Shown here piece by piece: positions 16,645 to 26,680 of a stretch of 64,000 nt of DNA. The notes beneath the pieces were generated by a model. It saw only the letters and a program-made list of their open reading frames with translations. It was not told where the DNA came from and ran no database searches. Location: NCBI RefSeq assembly GCF_022867795.2, contig NZ_CP107006.1:372001-436000 (forward strand), in the 5' to 3' direction. The position numbers were made by a program, and so were the translations under genes. Numbering within the stretch: position 1 is the stretch's first letter; each line of letters opens with the position of its first letter. This stretch comes from Chitinophaga horti (lineage in GTDB: Bacteria > Bacteroidota > Bacteroidia > Chitinophagales > Chitinophagaceae).

Positions 16645-18071
16645 TTAACGTTGATTCTGGATGATAGCCGGATTGTTGGCGATCATTTTTGGTTCGAAAG
16701 GTAACAGGTAACGGGGCGAACCGGCGGGCAGTGTGGCCAGTACATTGCTGGTAACGTCCGACGTTCTTTGCAGTGTTCTGGCAAAGGCACTTTCCTGGTT
16801 TAATCTTTTAAGATCGAAGGTGCGCAGGCCGCCGCGGAGGAACAATTCCCTTCTTCTTTCCAGTAACACCGCGCTCAACGCATCCGCATCGTTGATGTAA
16901 GTAAGCGACACATAATCAACCGGCTTAAAACGTTTCTGACGTAACTGGTTCAGTAACGTGATCGCATCACTGCCTTTATTGCCCGCGCTAATCCCTCGGC
17001 CTTGATCAGCATCATTTCGGGTACACCGATGCTGTAGTTGAACTGCATGCCGTTATTGTTATAGGGCAGGTAGCTATAGCGGGCGTTTCCGTTTATGCGG
17101 TAAAAGTTATACACGAACCTCAAATCCTTGTTGCCCAATACGGTGTTCAGGTCATCGCTGATAAAGGGGGTATTTTTGAAGGCCCCGAAATACTGGTAGT
17201 CCACGCATATTTTGGCAAACAGTATTTCCGGATTGTTCGTCTGTTCAATCAACAGCATGGGTTTGTTATAAATGCCGACTTGTGGATTGGCATTGCTGTA
17301 AAATATAAAGCTGTTGTAATCGAGTAGGCCAGATCGTTTGGCGAGTGCCGAGTCGGCTTGCTCCTGAGCCTGCACGTATTGCCCGGCATACAGATAGGTA
17401 CGGGCCAGCATAGCGTGTGCAGCAGCTTTGCCGGGATGAATAACATCTTTTCCAACACCAGGCAGTGAATCGCTGTCGATCGCATCGGTGAGGTCGCGTA
17501 CGATTTGTTGGTACACTTGCTGTACGGTAGCTCTCGCCGGTTTGGCTGCTGCTTCCGGTGCCAATACCAGCGGCACGGCCAGATCGCGGGAAGCGGAACT
17601 GGACTGGTATGCAGGGCCATACATGTTCAATAACTGGAAATAATAGTAAGCGCGATTGATCTTCGCCTGCGCGCTGATCACCGATTTTTGCGCTGGTGTT
17701 CCGCCCTCTGACTGGTTGATGTGGTGTAGGATCACGTTCATCTGGAGTATCCATTTGTACGCATTGCCATACATCGGATCTGTATCGGCCAAATCCCAAA
17801 CGGTAGGCGCCCACAGGTAAGCGCGGGTGTAATAGGAGTTTGGATTGACAACCGTCAGCTGTTGCTCGGGAATCATAATATCATCGCTCACCAGGTCGGC
17901 GATCACAAAGTTAGGTTCGGCCATGCCGCTGGTGTTCAGCATCTCGCCAAGATCTTTGGTTTGATTCAGATTGATCTGGTTCGTGTCTGGCCGCACGCCC
18001 AGGAATTTCTCGCAGCTGCTCGTCAACAACACGAGCGCAAGCATGGGTATTGAAAAAAGTTTCATTGTCAT
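16645..18071 (-). pseudogene. SusD/RagB family lipoprotein gene with a frameshift
   Basis: The first 373 codons (18071-16950) encode a normal SusD start: lipoprotein signal (V-L-L-T-S-S-C), helical TPR-like core and M-M-L-I-K-A-E-G-L-A-R. The frame then breaks and continues in another frame to 16645 with N-K-G-S-D-A-I-T-L-L-N-Q-L-R, R-R-R-E-L-F-L-R-G-G-L-R-T-F-D-L-K-R and a normal C-terminal end. A single missing base near 16981-16988, next to a run of three G/C, explains it. With one base restored the protein is about 475 residues, the usual SusD size. It could be a true mutation or a sequencing error. The partner SusC starts its upstream neighbour 6 bp away. Confidence 0.85.
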
Positions 18072-18076
18072 TTCTT

Positions 18077-21000
18077 TTAAAGGTTCACATTCACACTTAA
18101 CATGTACTGAAGCGGCTGTCGGATGCCTACCAGGCCGTTGTCCGTTACAGAGGTCGGATCAATGTTATACTTGTTGCGCGTCCACAGGGCGACGTTCTGC
18201 AGCTGCATGGAAACGGTAAGTCCTTTGATCGATGCTTTTTTCAGCATCGCCGCCGGGAACATATACCCCAGCTGTATTTCACGCAGACGGATGTTATCGG
18301 CAGATTCGATCGTGTTGGTGGAATTCTGGATAATCAGGTTCCTGGACGTGCTGCCATTGGTCATTGCCGGCACGTCTGTAAATGCCTCGTCGCCCGGCTG
18401 GCGCCAACGTTTGGCGATCAGTTCATTTTTGTCCAGGCTGCCCGAAGCGGCAGGCATGTAAGAGCGGAACACGTGACCGAGATTAAACATGGCGCGCGCA
18501 CTCAGGAAGAAATTTTTATATTCCAGGTTCTGGATCAAAGCGCCCGTCCATGGAGCACGCAGCCTGCCGCTGTACACCAGGCTGGTGGAGTCGGGCGTAG
18601 CTATCTTTTCTCCTTTGCCGTTAAAGATCTGCGGATTTCCCTGGTTGTCGAGGCCCGCCCAGCGGTAGCTCCAGAGGTTGTCTGTCGCATAACCATCGTG
18701 AATGCTGGTGAGGTAGCTCCTGTTGGCCGAATAGTTCACATGCGGCGCATTCAGTACTTCGTTGGTGTTGTAAGCGCCGTTGATGGTGCTCGTCCAGCTA
18801 AAATTCTTGTTCTCGATAATTCTGCCCACTACCTGTAATTCTACACCCCTGTTCAGCATTTCACTATAGTTATATTGCGCGCTCAAACCCGTCGACGGAT
18901 CGGTAGGGATGTTGCCATTCGTTAAACCAGTGCGGATGTTGTGATAATAAATCATATCCATCAACAGCCTGTCTTTGAGAAGCCCCAGTCTTACATGTGC
19001 TTCCTTATTGCGCTGGTACTGCGGCAATACCTCGAAGTTGGTGATGCTGACATTGCTGTACCCACCGCCTTCACGTGGCGCGTTGGTCGACATCATCAGG
19101 GCTATTCCCTGGTAAGGATTGATGTCGGCTACTGTTAAATCCAGCATCATGCTGCTGATGGTGCGCGATTTGAAAAAACGCTCTTTTGTTACATCCCACG
19201 AGAGGTTGCCCGACCACTGACTTTTACCTTGCGAAGGTTTGTTATAACGCATGGTGAGGAACAAACGGTCGCCAGAAAATGACGCTTGTACCTGTCCGCC
19301 GGCATTTGTGCTGGTTTGACCATTCATCTGCGCAGGCAAGTAACTGCTTACGAAAATAGCGGCGGTGTTCCACTGTGGCTGCTGGCTGCGGCTCATTACC
19401 ACGCTGGGTGGTAGTTGCGGCAAACTGATCACCTCATAATCAGCCTTTACTTTCAATGTGCTGATCCAGGGGATGTTCAAAAAGTTTTCGTGATGAACGA
19501 GCCAGGTGCCCGATGCTACATAGTCTGTAAGCTGCGCGTAATCGCCGTTGCCGCCGGTTACCGGCATAAACACGGCACCGTAACCCGAGCTTATTTCGTA
19601 CCGATCGTTGAAGGTATACGCGACGTTCGCGTTCAGGTTCGCATTGCGCACTTTACTCTCTGCGCCTAAACCACGAAGTAGCAATTCTGACGGATATACT
19701 GATCTTCCCAGGTAGTTTACGAATGAAGTTTGCCCTGTATGGAGGATGGGTAAACCGGTACCGGTGGTTGTATTGTAACCGTAATAGGTTGTGTCGGGTG
19801 TGGTAGTACGGGTTTCGCTGCCCGCCCCTACACCGGCGCTCGCCACCAGCAGGTGTTTGCCGGCCAGTTTCTTACGGAAGGATAAGCCGGTACGGGCATT
19901 CCAGATATCTGTATCAATGCGGGAACGGCGCAACATGTCGCCGGGAGGTACATAGAAGTCGACTACATTACCGGAAGTGGCATTGCGAAACAATCCATGA
20001 TCGTTGATACGTTTGCGTTGTGAGCTGGCCCCCATGCCTTCCCAATAGTCGGCGGTAAACCGGTTGGGATTGTATTGTACGTTAGCCGACCATTGCAGGT
20101 TTTTAGTAAGGTCCCAGGCCATGTTAAACCTGGAGTTGGCACCCGAAGTACGATTACGGGTGTGGCTGTTGTGCAGGTCTTCCAGGGCGTTCATACCGTA
20201 GTTATAGAAGCCCAGCGACTGCATGGTGTTATTAAGCTCCGGACTCACTTCGTACTGACTGTATACGTAGTTGCCATCCGGGCCAATCAGCATTTCATAC
20301 GGGTCCATAAAACCCACGTTGGGGCTGCCCGGATTCAGTGATTTATTGAAGTTTGCGTTCAGATCGATCTGTGCGCGCAGTTTGCCTTTCAGCAGTCGCC
20401 AGTCGTTTTTCAGGTTCAGGATGAAGTCTTCGGATTTGCTGCCCTTTGCATTACTCATCGCATTACGGTAAGTGCCGCTCACATTAAAGCGGTACGCCTG
20501 CGAGCCGCCGGCGAGTGACAATGTGTGATTGTGAGAGAATACGTTCTGCTGCAACAATTGAAGCTGGTCGCGGTTAGACAGTAGCGACAGCGAATCCCAT
20601 TGCTGCTGGAAGACGCCGGATGTGATCGTGCCTTTTTTCAGGGCATAGAGCATGCGCTGAGCGGGCGTAAGGTTGTTCATGTTCGGCGCCTCTACGTAGT
20701 TGGCCAGTCCTTTATCGTACGCCTCTTTATAATAATCTAAAACATCTTTGGTAGATGCGAGGTGCAGTGCGCCATTGCTGTTATCAGGCTTGGGTGCGAA
20801 ATAAGTGTTGAAGCTGTAGTTGATCTGCATTTTGCCAGGCTGCGCGCCGGTTGTAGTAATCATGATAATACCACCTGCGGCTTTCGGTCCCCATTTTATA
20901 CATTCTGCCGGATCGCGAACGATCCTCACCGATTCTACGTTGTTCATGGGATAGTCGGCCGGAAAGTTGTCCTGCGGAAATCCATCTATCACGACGAGCA

Positions 21001-22201
21001 TGCCTGACGTACTGCCGCCAAACCCACTGGCGCCGCGCAGTTCAGGAACAATGCCGTTATTTGTAATGGTGTTAGTAAAACTGTGATTGTCTGTAGGTAT
21101 GGACGATCCGCCGGGCATGGCCGTAGTATGCGCCATGTCGTGAAAGTATTTGAGATAATCCTCGTACGTCGGATAGCCCTGTGCTGCGACGTCGATGCCC
21201 ATCCTTACGAATCGGTCGTACAGGTCGCGCAGTGGTGCGCCCTTGTAAACCATGTCTACCTCTGTTTTGATATCCGTTTTGAGCGTAAGCCCGGGAACGC
21301 TGCCTTCTAATACCTGTGATAATGTTTGGTGGCGGCGGTGCGTTAGTTCAACAGGTGCACCTGCGGCACGCCTGGAGGTGATTACCGCTTTTTCCAATTC
21401 CTCGATCGCGGGTTGCATTTTTATCTTTAGTACGATGCCCGCGCTGCTGCTGTATTTCAGGTCGTCTTCCTGCGGTTTGGCAAGTGTGTAAGCAGTATAG
21501 CCGCCGCTCGTGGTCTTAATACCTACGGCAATGGGTTTGTAGCCAAGACTGCTGATGATCAGCACCGCATTGTCGGGTAGATTATCGAGGGAAAAATAAC
21601 CTTTACTGTTCGTCATAGCGCCCAGGGTAGTGCCTTTTACCCTGACGGATGCATTGCTCACCGGCTCGCCTTTGTAGTCTGTGATGGTGCCCGTTACGAG
21701 GGGAATGGTGACTGGTTGCTCTTCCATCAGGTCCATGCCCGCTACGAGCATAGCCTTAACAGGCCTTCCTTTCGGAATGATGGAGATCGTTTTGCTCGTG
21801 ATTTCATAACCCAGCGGCTGGTCTTTCAGGACTAGTTCCAGGAAGCTATGCAGCGGCATATTAGTAGCGTTGAAGGACACTTTTCTGGACGCGTCCATGA
21901 GATCCGACTCGAAAAACACGTGATAGCCCGTTTGCTGGCGGATGGCGGAAAACACCTTTTTGAGATGCATGTTTTTGCCCGCCAGCGTTACAGATTGTGC
22001 CCTGCCCGACGCATATACGTTCAGGAAAAACACGGTGAGCAGGAATGCAGTTATTTTCATGACCAGCATTATTTTTTTGAAAGTAGCGCTGGCAGCGGGC
22101 CCTGGCGATACTAACGAGATTTTGGTGAGTGGCCGGCGCTCAGGTTGCCAACGGTTGGTGATGGCAATAGGGCTCCCCGGCCAAATCGCAGTTTTTTGCA
22201 T
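18077..22201 (-). CDS. SusC/RagA TonB-linked outer membrane protein with STN domain
   Basis: A 1,374-residue TonB-dependent transporter. After an unusually long N-terminal leader with a hydrophobic signal (about residues 47-67), an STN domain (about 70-140) is present, then a carboxypeptidase-like regulatory domain (G-T-I-T-D-Y-K-G-E-P-V-S-N-A-S-V-R-V-K-G), a plug (about 285-430) and a 22-strand barrel ending in Y-M-L-S-V-N-V-N-L. ATG 22201 is chosen; the frame to 22210 begins with TTG. The STN domain normally contacts a FecR anti-sigma factor, and fecR and ECF sigma genes lie directly upstream, so ligand-induced autoregulation is likely. The substrate is unknown. Confidence 0.92.
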   Translation of the reverse strand: MQKTAIWPGSPIAITNRWQPERRPLTKISLVSPGPAASATFKKIMLVMKITAFLLTVFFLNVYASGRAQSVTLAGKNMHLKKVFSAIRQQTGYHVFFESDLMDASRKVSFNATNMPLHSFLELVLKDQPLGYEITSKTISIIPKGRPVKAMLVAGMDLMEEQPVTIPLVTGTITDYKGEPVSNASVRVKGTTLGAMTNSKGYFSLDNLPDNAVLIISSLGYKPIAVGIKTTSGGYTAYTLAKPQEDDLKYSSSAGIVLKIKMQPAIEELEKAVITSRRAAGAPVELTHRRHQTLSQVLEGSVPGLTLKTDIKTEVDMVYKGAPLRDLYDRFVRMGIDVAAQGYPTYEDYLKYFHDMAHTTAMPGGSSIPTDNHSFTNTITNNGIVPELRGASGFGGSTSGMLVVIDGFPQDNFPADYPMNNVESVRIVRDPAECIKWGPKAAGGIIMITTTGAQPGKMQINYSFNTYFAPKPDNSNGALHLASTKDVLDYYKEAYDKGLANYVEAPNMNNLTPAQRMLYALKKGTITSGVFQQQWDSLSLLSNRDQLQLLQQNVFSHNHTLSLAGGSQAYRFNVSGTYRNAMSNAKGSKSEDFILNLKNDWRLLKGKLRAQIDLNANFNKSLNPGSPNVGFMDPYEMLIGPDGNYVYSQYEVSPELNNTMQSLGFYNYGMNALEDLHNSHTRNRTSGANSRFNMAWDLTKNLQWSANVQYNPNRFTADYWEGMGASSQRKRINDHGLFRNATSGNVVDFYVPPGDMLRRSRIDTDIWNARTGLSFRKKLAGKHLLVASAGVGAGSETRTTTPDTTYYGYNTTTGTGLPILHTGQTSFVNYLGRSVYPSELLLRGLGAESKVRNANLNANVAYTFNDRYEISSGYGAVFMPVTGGNGDYAQLTDYVASGTWLVHHENFLNIPWISTLKVKADYEVISLPQLPPSVVMSRSQQPQWNTAAIFVSSYLPAQMNGQTSTNAGGQVQASFSGDRLFLTMRYNKPSQGKSQWSGNLSWDVTKERFFKSRTISSMMLDLTVADINPYQGIALMMSTNAPREGGGYSNVSITNFEVLPQYQRNKEAHVRLGLLKDRLLMDMIYYHNIRTGLTNGNIPTDPSTGLSAQYNYSEMLNRGVELQVVGRIIENKNFSWTSTINGAYNTNEVLNAPHVNYSANRSYLTSIHDGYATDNLWSYRWAGLDNQGNPQIFNGKGEKIATPDSTSLVYSGRLRAPWTGALIQNLEYKNFFLSARAMFNLGHVFRSYMPAASGSLDKNELIAKRWRQPGDEAFTDVPAMTNGSTSRNLIIQNSTNTIESADNIRLREIQLGYMFPAAMLKKASIKGLTVSMQLQNVALWTRNKYNIDPTSVTDNGLVGIRQPLQYMLSVNVNL

Positions 22202-22386
22202 AAATTGCAATTGATTTGGTTGTTAAATAATGAGTGACACTAAATCTTCCACCGTCACGGGTTCCAGCCGTGGCGGTTTCTTTTTGCTGATGTGTTTTTG
22301 GATGTTCTTTAACGATCAGGTAAAGGCATAATTCACCCTATGGCCCGGTTGGGAGGCCAGATCCGACTATGTGCATAGCAAACGGT

Positions 22387-23553
22387 TTATTTTATAATGA
22401 CAAGCTTTCTGTTTTCCTCAATCCTGAATTTCAGTTTTGTTCTGCCAAGAATCTTTAAAAGCTCTTCCAGGCTTACGTTCCGGTCTATTTCGCCGCCAAA
22501 CCGGATGTCGGGCACGCCATGCTCATAAACGACGTCTATGTCGTACCAGCGTTCCAGCAGGCGCATAGATTCTTCCAGCGTGAGTTGATCGAAGTTGAAG
22601 GCACCGTTTTTCCAGGCCAGCACGCGATCAGTATCCACATCGGTTTGTACGGTAAGGGCGGATGTGCCTGAATGCGCCAGTTGCGCCTGTTGGCCAGGTT
22701 GCAGCACAACCGCTTTGCCGGCGGCTTTTACGCTTACGCTTCCGTTTAATAAGGTTGTTTGGATGTACGACTCGTTAGTGTATGCATTGATGTTAAAATC
22801 AGTACCCAGTACTGCTACTTCTTGCTGGTTATTAACCGATATAAAAAATGGTTGGTTGGCATGTTGTGCTACTTCGAAGTAAGCCTCGCCGGTGATGGTT
22901 ACCCGCCGTTCTTTGTTTGTAAACGCAGTCGGGTAGCGGATCGAGCTGGCGGCGTTTAGCCATACCGCACTGCCGTCGGGCAGTAACAGCCGGAACTGGC
23001 GGCCTTTGGGTGTGCTGATGGTGTTGTATTGCAACTCGCCTTCGGTCTGTCCCTGGCTGTTGTACTGCAATTGACCATTAGCGAGCATCACCTGCGAGCC
23101 TTGTTGTTGTGCCACCAGGCCGTTTTGTAGACTGTCCAGCACAATTTCCGCACCATCTGCCAGTGTGAGGATGGCCCCATTGCGGCCGGGTTGTATGTCT
23201 TTTTTACTTTGAGCGACTGTTGTTGTCGACTGGGTTGGATGCGTGCTCCAATACCATGCGCCCGCTGCGAGAAGCAAGGCTACGGCGGCGGCTGCGGGCC
23301 AGTAGAAGCGGCGTGTGGACAGGCGTTTTACCGGGTGCATACGTTCGTGCAGCAGCCTGGTGAAGCGTTCCCCGCGGGCTGCCGGCTCTGGTGTGCTGTA
23401 TTCTGACTGGATGAAAGTTTCTTCAAGTATCGTTTCTATAAGCGGGCGTAACTCCGCGTCGTTCATATATTGTAACAGCAACTGACGTTCCGGCTCCGAA
23501 AGGCTGTCGGAAGCATATCTGGCAAGTAATTCCCTGAGCTGTTGTATGTCCAT
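22387..23553 (-). CDS. FecR family anti-sigma factor
   Basis: A 388-residue inner-membrane protein: N-terminal cytoplasmic sigma-binding region (residues 1-80), one membrane segment at about 84-102 (W-P-A-A-A-A-V-A-L-L-L-A-A-G-A), then a periplasmic FecR domain (T-P-K-G-R-Q-F-R-L-L-L-P-D-G-S-A-V-W-L-N-A) and a C-terminal STN-like domain. It passes the signal from the SusC STN domain to the ECF sigma encoded 88 bp upstream. ATG 23553 is chosen since it starts M-D-I-Q-Q-L-R-E-L-L; the open extension to 23691 would overlap the sigma gene. Confidence 0.92.
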   Translation of the reverse strand: MDIQQLRELLARYASDSLSEPERQLLLQYMNDAELRPLIETILEETFIQSEYSTPEPAARGERFTRLLHERMHPVKRLSTRRFYWPAAAAVALLLAAGAWYWSTHPTQSTTTVAQSKKDIQPGRNGAILTLADGAEIVLDSLQNGLVAQQQGSQVMLANGQLQYNSQGQTEGELQYNTISTPKGRQFRLLLPDGSAVWLNAASSIRYPTAFTNKERRVTITGEAYFEVAQHANQPFFISVNNQQEVAVLGTDFNINAYTNESYIQTTLLNGSVSVKAAGKAVVLQPGQQAQLAHSGTSALTVQTDVDTDRVLAWKNGAFNFDQLTLEESMRLLERWYDIDVVYEHGVPDIRFGGEIDRNVSLEELLKILGRTKLKFRIEENRKLVIIK

Positions 23554-23641
23554 AGTTAGGTCTTGGGCCGGTCCGCTTTGGTCGTCCGTTAATAAAGACG
23601 CAGGAAAAAGGAGACCGGACAGGGTAAATTGAAAATATTTT

Positions 23642-24235
23642 TTAGCGGGATAGAAAATGTGCGGTGAGGTACAGCGCAAAGGGCGCTGCATGGCGGTAAA
23701 AGTATTGTCGCAGGGTGTTTAAAGCCGCCACCATGTGAAAATTCACCGTTCGCCTCGAAATACCCATGATCTCCGCTATCTCTTCGTAGGTTTTACCTTC
23801 CGTGCGACTAAGGTGAAAAGCCGTACGTTGCTGTGGCGAAAGGGTGGCCAGTGCTTTTTCCAGGAGTGATTGTACTTCTTTGAATTCGAGGTGGCTGTCG
23901 GGCCGCATGCCCGGCGTTTCGAGAAAGGCCAGGGCATCGTCGGAAACGGGTTGTTCCAGGCGTTTGCGCATGGCCGATATGACCTGGTTGCGCGACAAAA
24001 TGAACAGGTAACCGCGGAAGTTGTCGACTTCCGTGAGCCTGGACCGGCCGTTCCAGATTTTCATGAAAATGTCCAGCACCAGTTCTTCCGCAAACTCGGG
24101 AGACTTGGTATAAGTAAGCGCATGTAAGTAAACATCGTTACGGTGCTGCCCGAACAGGAAGTTGAAAGCGGTTTCATCGCCCTCGGAAACCCGGAGCAGC
24201 AGTGCCTTTTCGTCGTATGATAGCTCTGCGGGCAA
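23642..24235 (-). CDS. ECF RNA polymerase sigma-70 factor
   Basis: A 197-residue sigma factor with region 2 (F-N-F-L-F-G-Q-H-R-N-D-V-Y with the D-I-F-M-K-I-W element) and region 4 (L-S-P-Q-Q-R-T-A-F-H-L-S-R-T-E-G-K-T-Y-E-E-I-A-E-I-M-G-I-S helix-turn-helix). It belongs to the Bacteroidota ECF group that pairs with FecR and SusC. It heads the operon sigma - fecR - susC - susD - DUF1735 - tlpA and probably drives the transporter promoter in the 185-bp gap before susC. Confidence 0.92.
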   Translation of the reverse strand: MPAELSYDEKALLLRVSEGDETAFNFLFGQHRNDVYLHALTYTKSPEFAEELVLDIFMKIWNGRSRLTEVDNFRGYLFILSRNQVISAMRKRLEQPVSDDALAFLETPGMRPDSHLEFKEVQSLLEKALATLSPQQRTAFHLSRTEGKTYEEIAEIMGISRRTVNFHMVAALNTLRQYFYRHAAPFALYLTAHFLSR

Positions 24236-24284
24236 TAGATTTGGTTGATTCTGTGCCGCAAGCTATAAAATATCCGGCAGAGTT

Positions 24285-25154
24285 TTATGGATTTGCTGTG
24301 GTGTGTTTTACGTAGTTGAGCAGATCTGTTTGAGCCGTAACCGGGATTACTCCTTCGGTGGATGCCTGTGTTTTACCATCCAGTACCGCCTGCGTCATGT
24401 CCACGAAGTTTTCTATGGCGTTGGGGGAGAAGCCGGCCCCTTTCAGTACATCCGCCCAGCCTTCCCTTGGTACATGTTGAACCGTGATCTGTTTGCCCAG
24501 CACCTGGCTGTAGGCATTGGCCACGTCTTGCGGGGTGTATGTTTGTGCCGACTGTAATTCGTAAACCGCATCCTCGTTTTGTTCCTCGACCAGCAGCCTG
24601 GCTGCCAGTGCTGCCACGTCCTCGGGCGCCACCATGGCCAGCGGCGTATCTGGCGGAAAGAAGGAGGGGAGTTGTCCTGTTTCCTGCATTACGGGCAGGT
24701 AAAGTGCCCAGTTCTTAAAATAGTAAGCGGGACGGATGAAGATGCGGCGCAGCGGTGCGCCATCAAAAGCGCGTTCCAGCATATGTGATTGCAGCAGGTT
24801 GCCTGTCCCGGTATCATGCTGGGCACCATAGGACGAAATGCCTACCACCTTGTTTACTTGTGCGGCAATAGCGGCTTCGCGGTAATGTTGTAAAATATCG
24901 CGCGTTTCTGCGAGCAGGTCTTTTTCCTTACCAGTTTCGGGGGTGATGGCGAGCAGGCTGGTGCCACCTTGAACGGCGGCTTTCAGGGCGTCTTTATCAT
25001 GCAATTCTGCCAGCGCATAGGCTGCGCCTTTGTTTTGAAGTTCCGTGGCCGCCTGTTCTTTACGAACAATGCCCTTTACGGGAGCGCCGTTTTTCAGCAG
25101 CTGATCAACAATAGCACGGCCTACAGTGCCGGATGCGCCGGTAATAACATGCAT
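24285..25154 (-). CDS. NmrA-like NAD(P)-binding protein
   Basis: A 289-residue Rossmann-fold protein opening M-H-V-I-T-G-A-S-G-T-V-G-R-A-I, the glycine-rich nucleotide site of atypical short-chain dehydrogenases. The central V-N-K-V-V-G-I-S-S-Y-G-A-Q and R-P-A-Y-Y-F-K-N-W-A segments match the NmrA / quinone oxidoreductase type 2 group. Such proteins reduce quinones or act as redox sensors; the substrate here is unknown. ATG 25154 is preferred over a TTG six bases upstream. It stands apart from the sigma gene (50 bp) and may be monocistronic. Confidence 0.85.
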   Translation of the reverse strand: MHVITGASGTVGRAIVDQLLKNGAPVKGIVRKEQAATELQNKGAAYALAELHDKDALKAAVQGGTSLLAITPETGKEKDLLAETRDILQHYREAAIAAQVNKVVGISSYGAQHDTGTGNLLQSHMLERAFDGAPLRRIFIRPAYYFKNWALYLPVMQETGQLPSFFPPDTPLAMVAPEDVAALAARLLVEEQNEDAVYELQSAQTYTPQDVANAYSQVLGKQITVQHVPREGWADVLKGAGFSPNAIENFVDMTQAVLDGKTQASTEGVIPVTAQTDLLNYVKHTTANP

Positions 25155-25281
25155 AAACAATGGTTTGGCGCTGATCGCTCAAATACCATACCGCGGCCAT
25201 ACGGATGAGTAGGGGAAAGAAGCTGAAGAGTGCGACGCAACGGCGGCTGAAAAAAGTGCAGCGGGTGATGACCAAAAGTAT

Positions 25282-26553
25282 CTATTTGTCGCCGCCCGCA
25301 ACGATCTGTCCATTTTTCAACACCAGTTGCACATCGAACAGCGTGCGTGCGAAGTCTTTTTCGAGGTCGCCGTTGAAGATGGCAATGTCAGCATCAGCAC
25401 CAGCTTTAATAACGCCCAGGCGGCCTTCGCGGCCAAAGGCTTTGGCAGCATTCCAGGTAGCGGCGCGCAGGGCATCTTTGACCGGTAAACCTTCTTCGAC
25501 GTAGGCGGCAATCGTTTCTTTTGCATTGTGGCCACGCGGTGTTTCCTGCTCGAAATACGCGTCTGAGCCGGCGACGATCATTACGCCTGCTTTGTGAGCG
25601 CGCATCAGTCGTTCGCCGAGTGGCTTCAGTTCTTCGCGGATGGCGGCAGTATCCACCGGCCTGTGCATACCTTTAGTCATTGCGATGGCACTGCGAAGCG
25701 AAACGTCGGTAGGCACCAGGTACACCTTCTTTTTCGCCATGAGTGTGAGGATGCTATCTGCCATGCCATAACCGTGTTCGATGCCGTCAACGCCCGCCAT
25801 GATCGCATCGTACATCACTTTCGTACCGCTGGCATGGGCCGTCACCGTGGAACCGTAATCATGCGCCGTTTTTACGATAGCTGCCATCTCTTCGCGCGAA
25901 AGTCCCAGCCGCTCGCCCCAGGCCACGATCTTGATCACATCAACACCGGCGTTGATATGCTCCTTCACCGCCCGAACGGCGTCTTCCGGGCCATTGATGA
26001 CGCGATATTCGCCTGCGGTGATATCATCATACTTACTATAAGGAAGCTGGTAAAATTGTCCGTCCACGGCACTCAGGATAGGGCCGGAACATAACATGCG
26101 CGGCCCTGGAATATAACCGCGACGGATGGCCACCGATACTTCGAGATCGAGGTACTCGCCGGAATTACCCAGGTCGCGGATGGTGGTGAAGCCTGCGTTG
26201 AGATAGGCCTGGGCAAAACCGGCAGCCCGCAGTACCCTGCGCTCCGGCGAGTTCATGAGCCCATCTATAGCGAGGTTTTCCGATGTGCGCTGCTGTAACA
26301 GGATATGGGTGTGAGCGTCGATGAGGCCTGGTGTTACAGTTGAATTCGGGTAATCCAGGACACGCGCATTCGCCGGTGCTTCCAGCTTCGTTCCCACGGC
26401 TTTGACCTTGCCGCCTTCAATCAATATTTCCTGCTTGTCGAGGAACACATTTTTCTCGGCATCGTAAAAGCGACCGGCTTTGATGAGGGTGGTTTGGGCA
26501 ACAACTGCGTGTGCGAATAAAAGAAACGTGATGGTGAGGCGTAAGTTAAGCAT
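25282..26553 (-). CDS. Secreted metal-dependent amidohydrolase
   Basis: A 423-residue amidohydrolase-superfamily enzyme with a signal peptide (ending V-V-A-Q). Metal ligands can be read in order: D-A-H-T-H (HxH) near residue 85, the lysine of D-V-I-K-I-V-A-W-G, histidines in V-T-A-H-A-S-G and G-I-E-H-G-Y-G, and aspartate in V-A-G-S-D-A-Y. The layout matches imidazolonepropionase-like and Xaa-Pro dipeptidase-like members, which cleave cyclic amides or dipeptides. An alternative ATG at 26574 lies upstream; 26553 is favoured because it places the signal sequence at the N-terminus. Confidence 0.88.
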   Translation of the reverse strand: MLNLRLTITFLLFAHAVVAQTTLIKAGRFYDAEKNVFLDKQEILIEGGKVKAVGTKLEAPANARVLDYPNSTVTPGLIDAHTHILLQQRTSENLAIDGLMNSPERRVLRAAGFAQAYLNAGFTTIRDLGNSGEYLDLEVSVAIRRGYIPGPRMLCSGPILSAVDGQFYQLPYSKYDDITAGEYRVINGPEDAVRAVKEHINAGVDVIKIVAWGERLGLSREEMAAIVKTAHDYGSTVTAHASGTKVMYDAIMAGVDGIEHGYGMADSILTLMAKKKVYLVPTDVSLRSAIAMTKGMHRPVDTAAIREELKPLGERLMRAHKAGVMIVAGSDAYFEQETPRGHNAKETIAAYVEEGLPVKDALRAATWNAAKAFGREGRLGVIKAGADADIAIFNGDLEKDFARTLFDVQLVLKNGQIVAGGDK

Positions 26554-26623
26554 GCTGTTTGGTTTCGTGGACATTCGGGATTAAAATACAACGTGTGCCG
26601 GATATACGCAAGTGTGAAATGCA

Positions 26624-26653
26624 AACCGCCATACCTGTGCGGGCATGGCGGTT
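26624..26653 (-). terminator. Hairpin after the DUF4397 gene
   Basis: AACCGCCAT (26624-26632) pairs perfectly with ATGGCGGTT (26645-26653) across a 12-base loop. It lies between the stop of the DUF4397 gene and the start of the amidohydrolase gene; the following T-tract is short. Confidence 0.5.
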
Positions 26654-26680
26654 CACGAAACATCAGAAGTTCAGTTGTAA

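Noticed and set aside
22258..22295. Hairpin between fecR and susC
   Set aside because: The stem is interrupted and the T-rich stretch lies on the plus strand, opposite to the direction of the flanking genes, so it is unlikely to terminate them.
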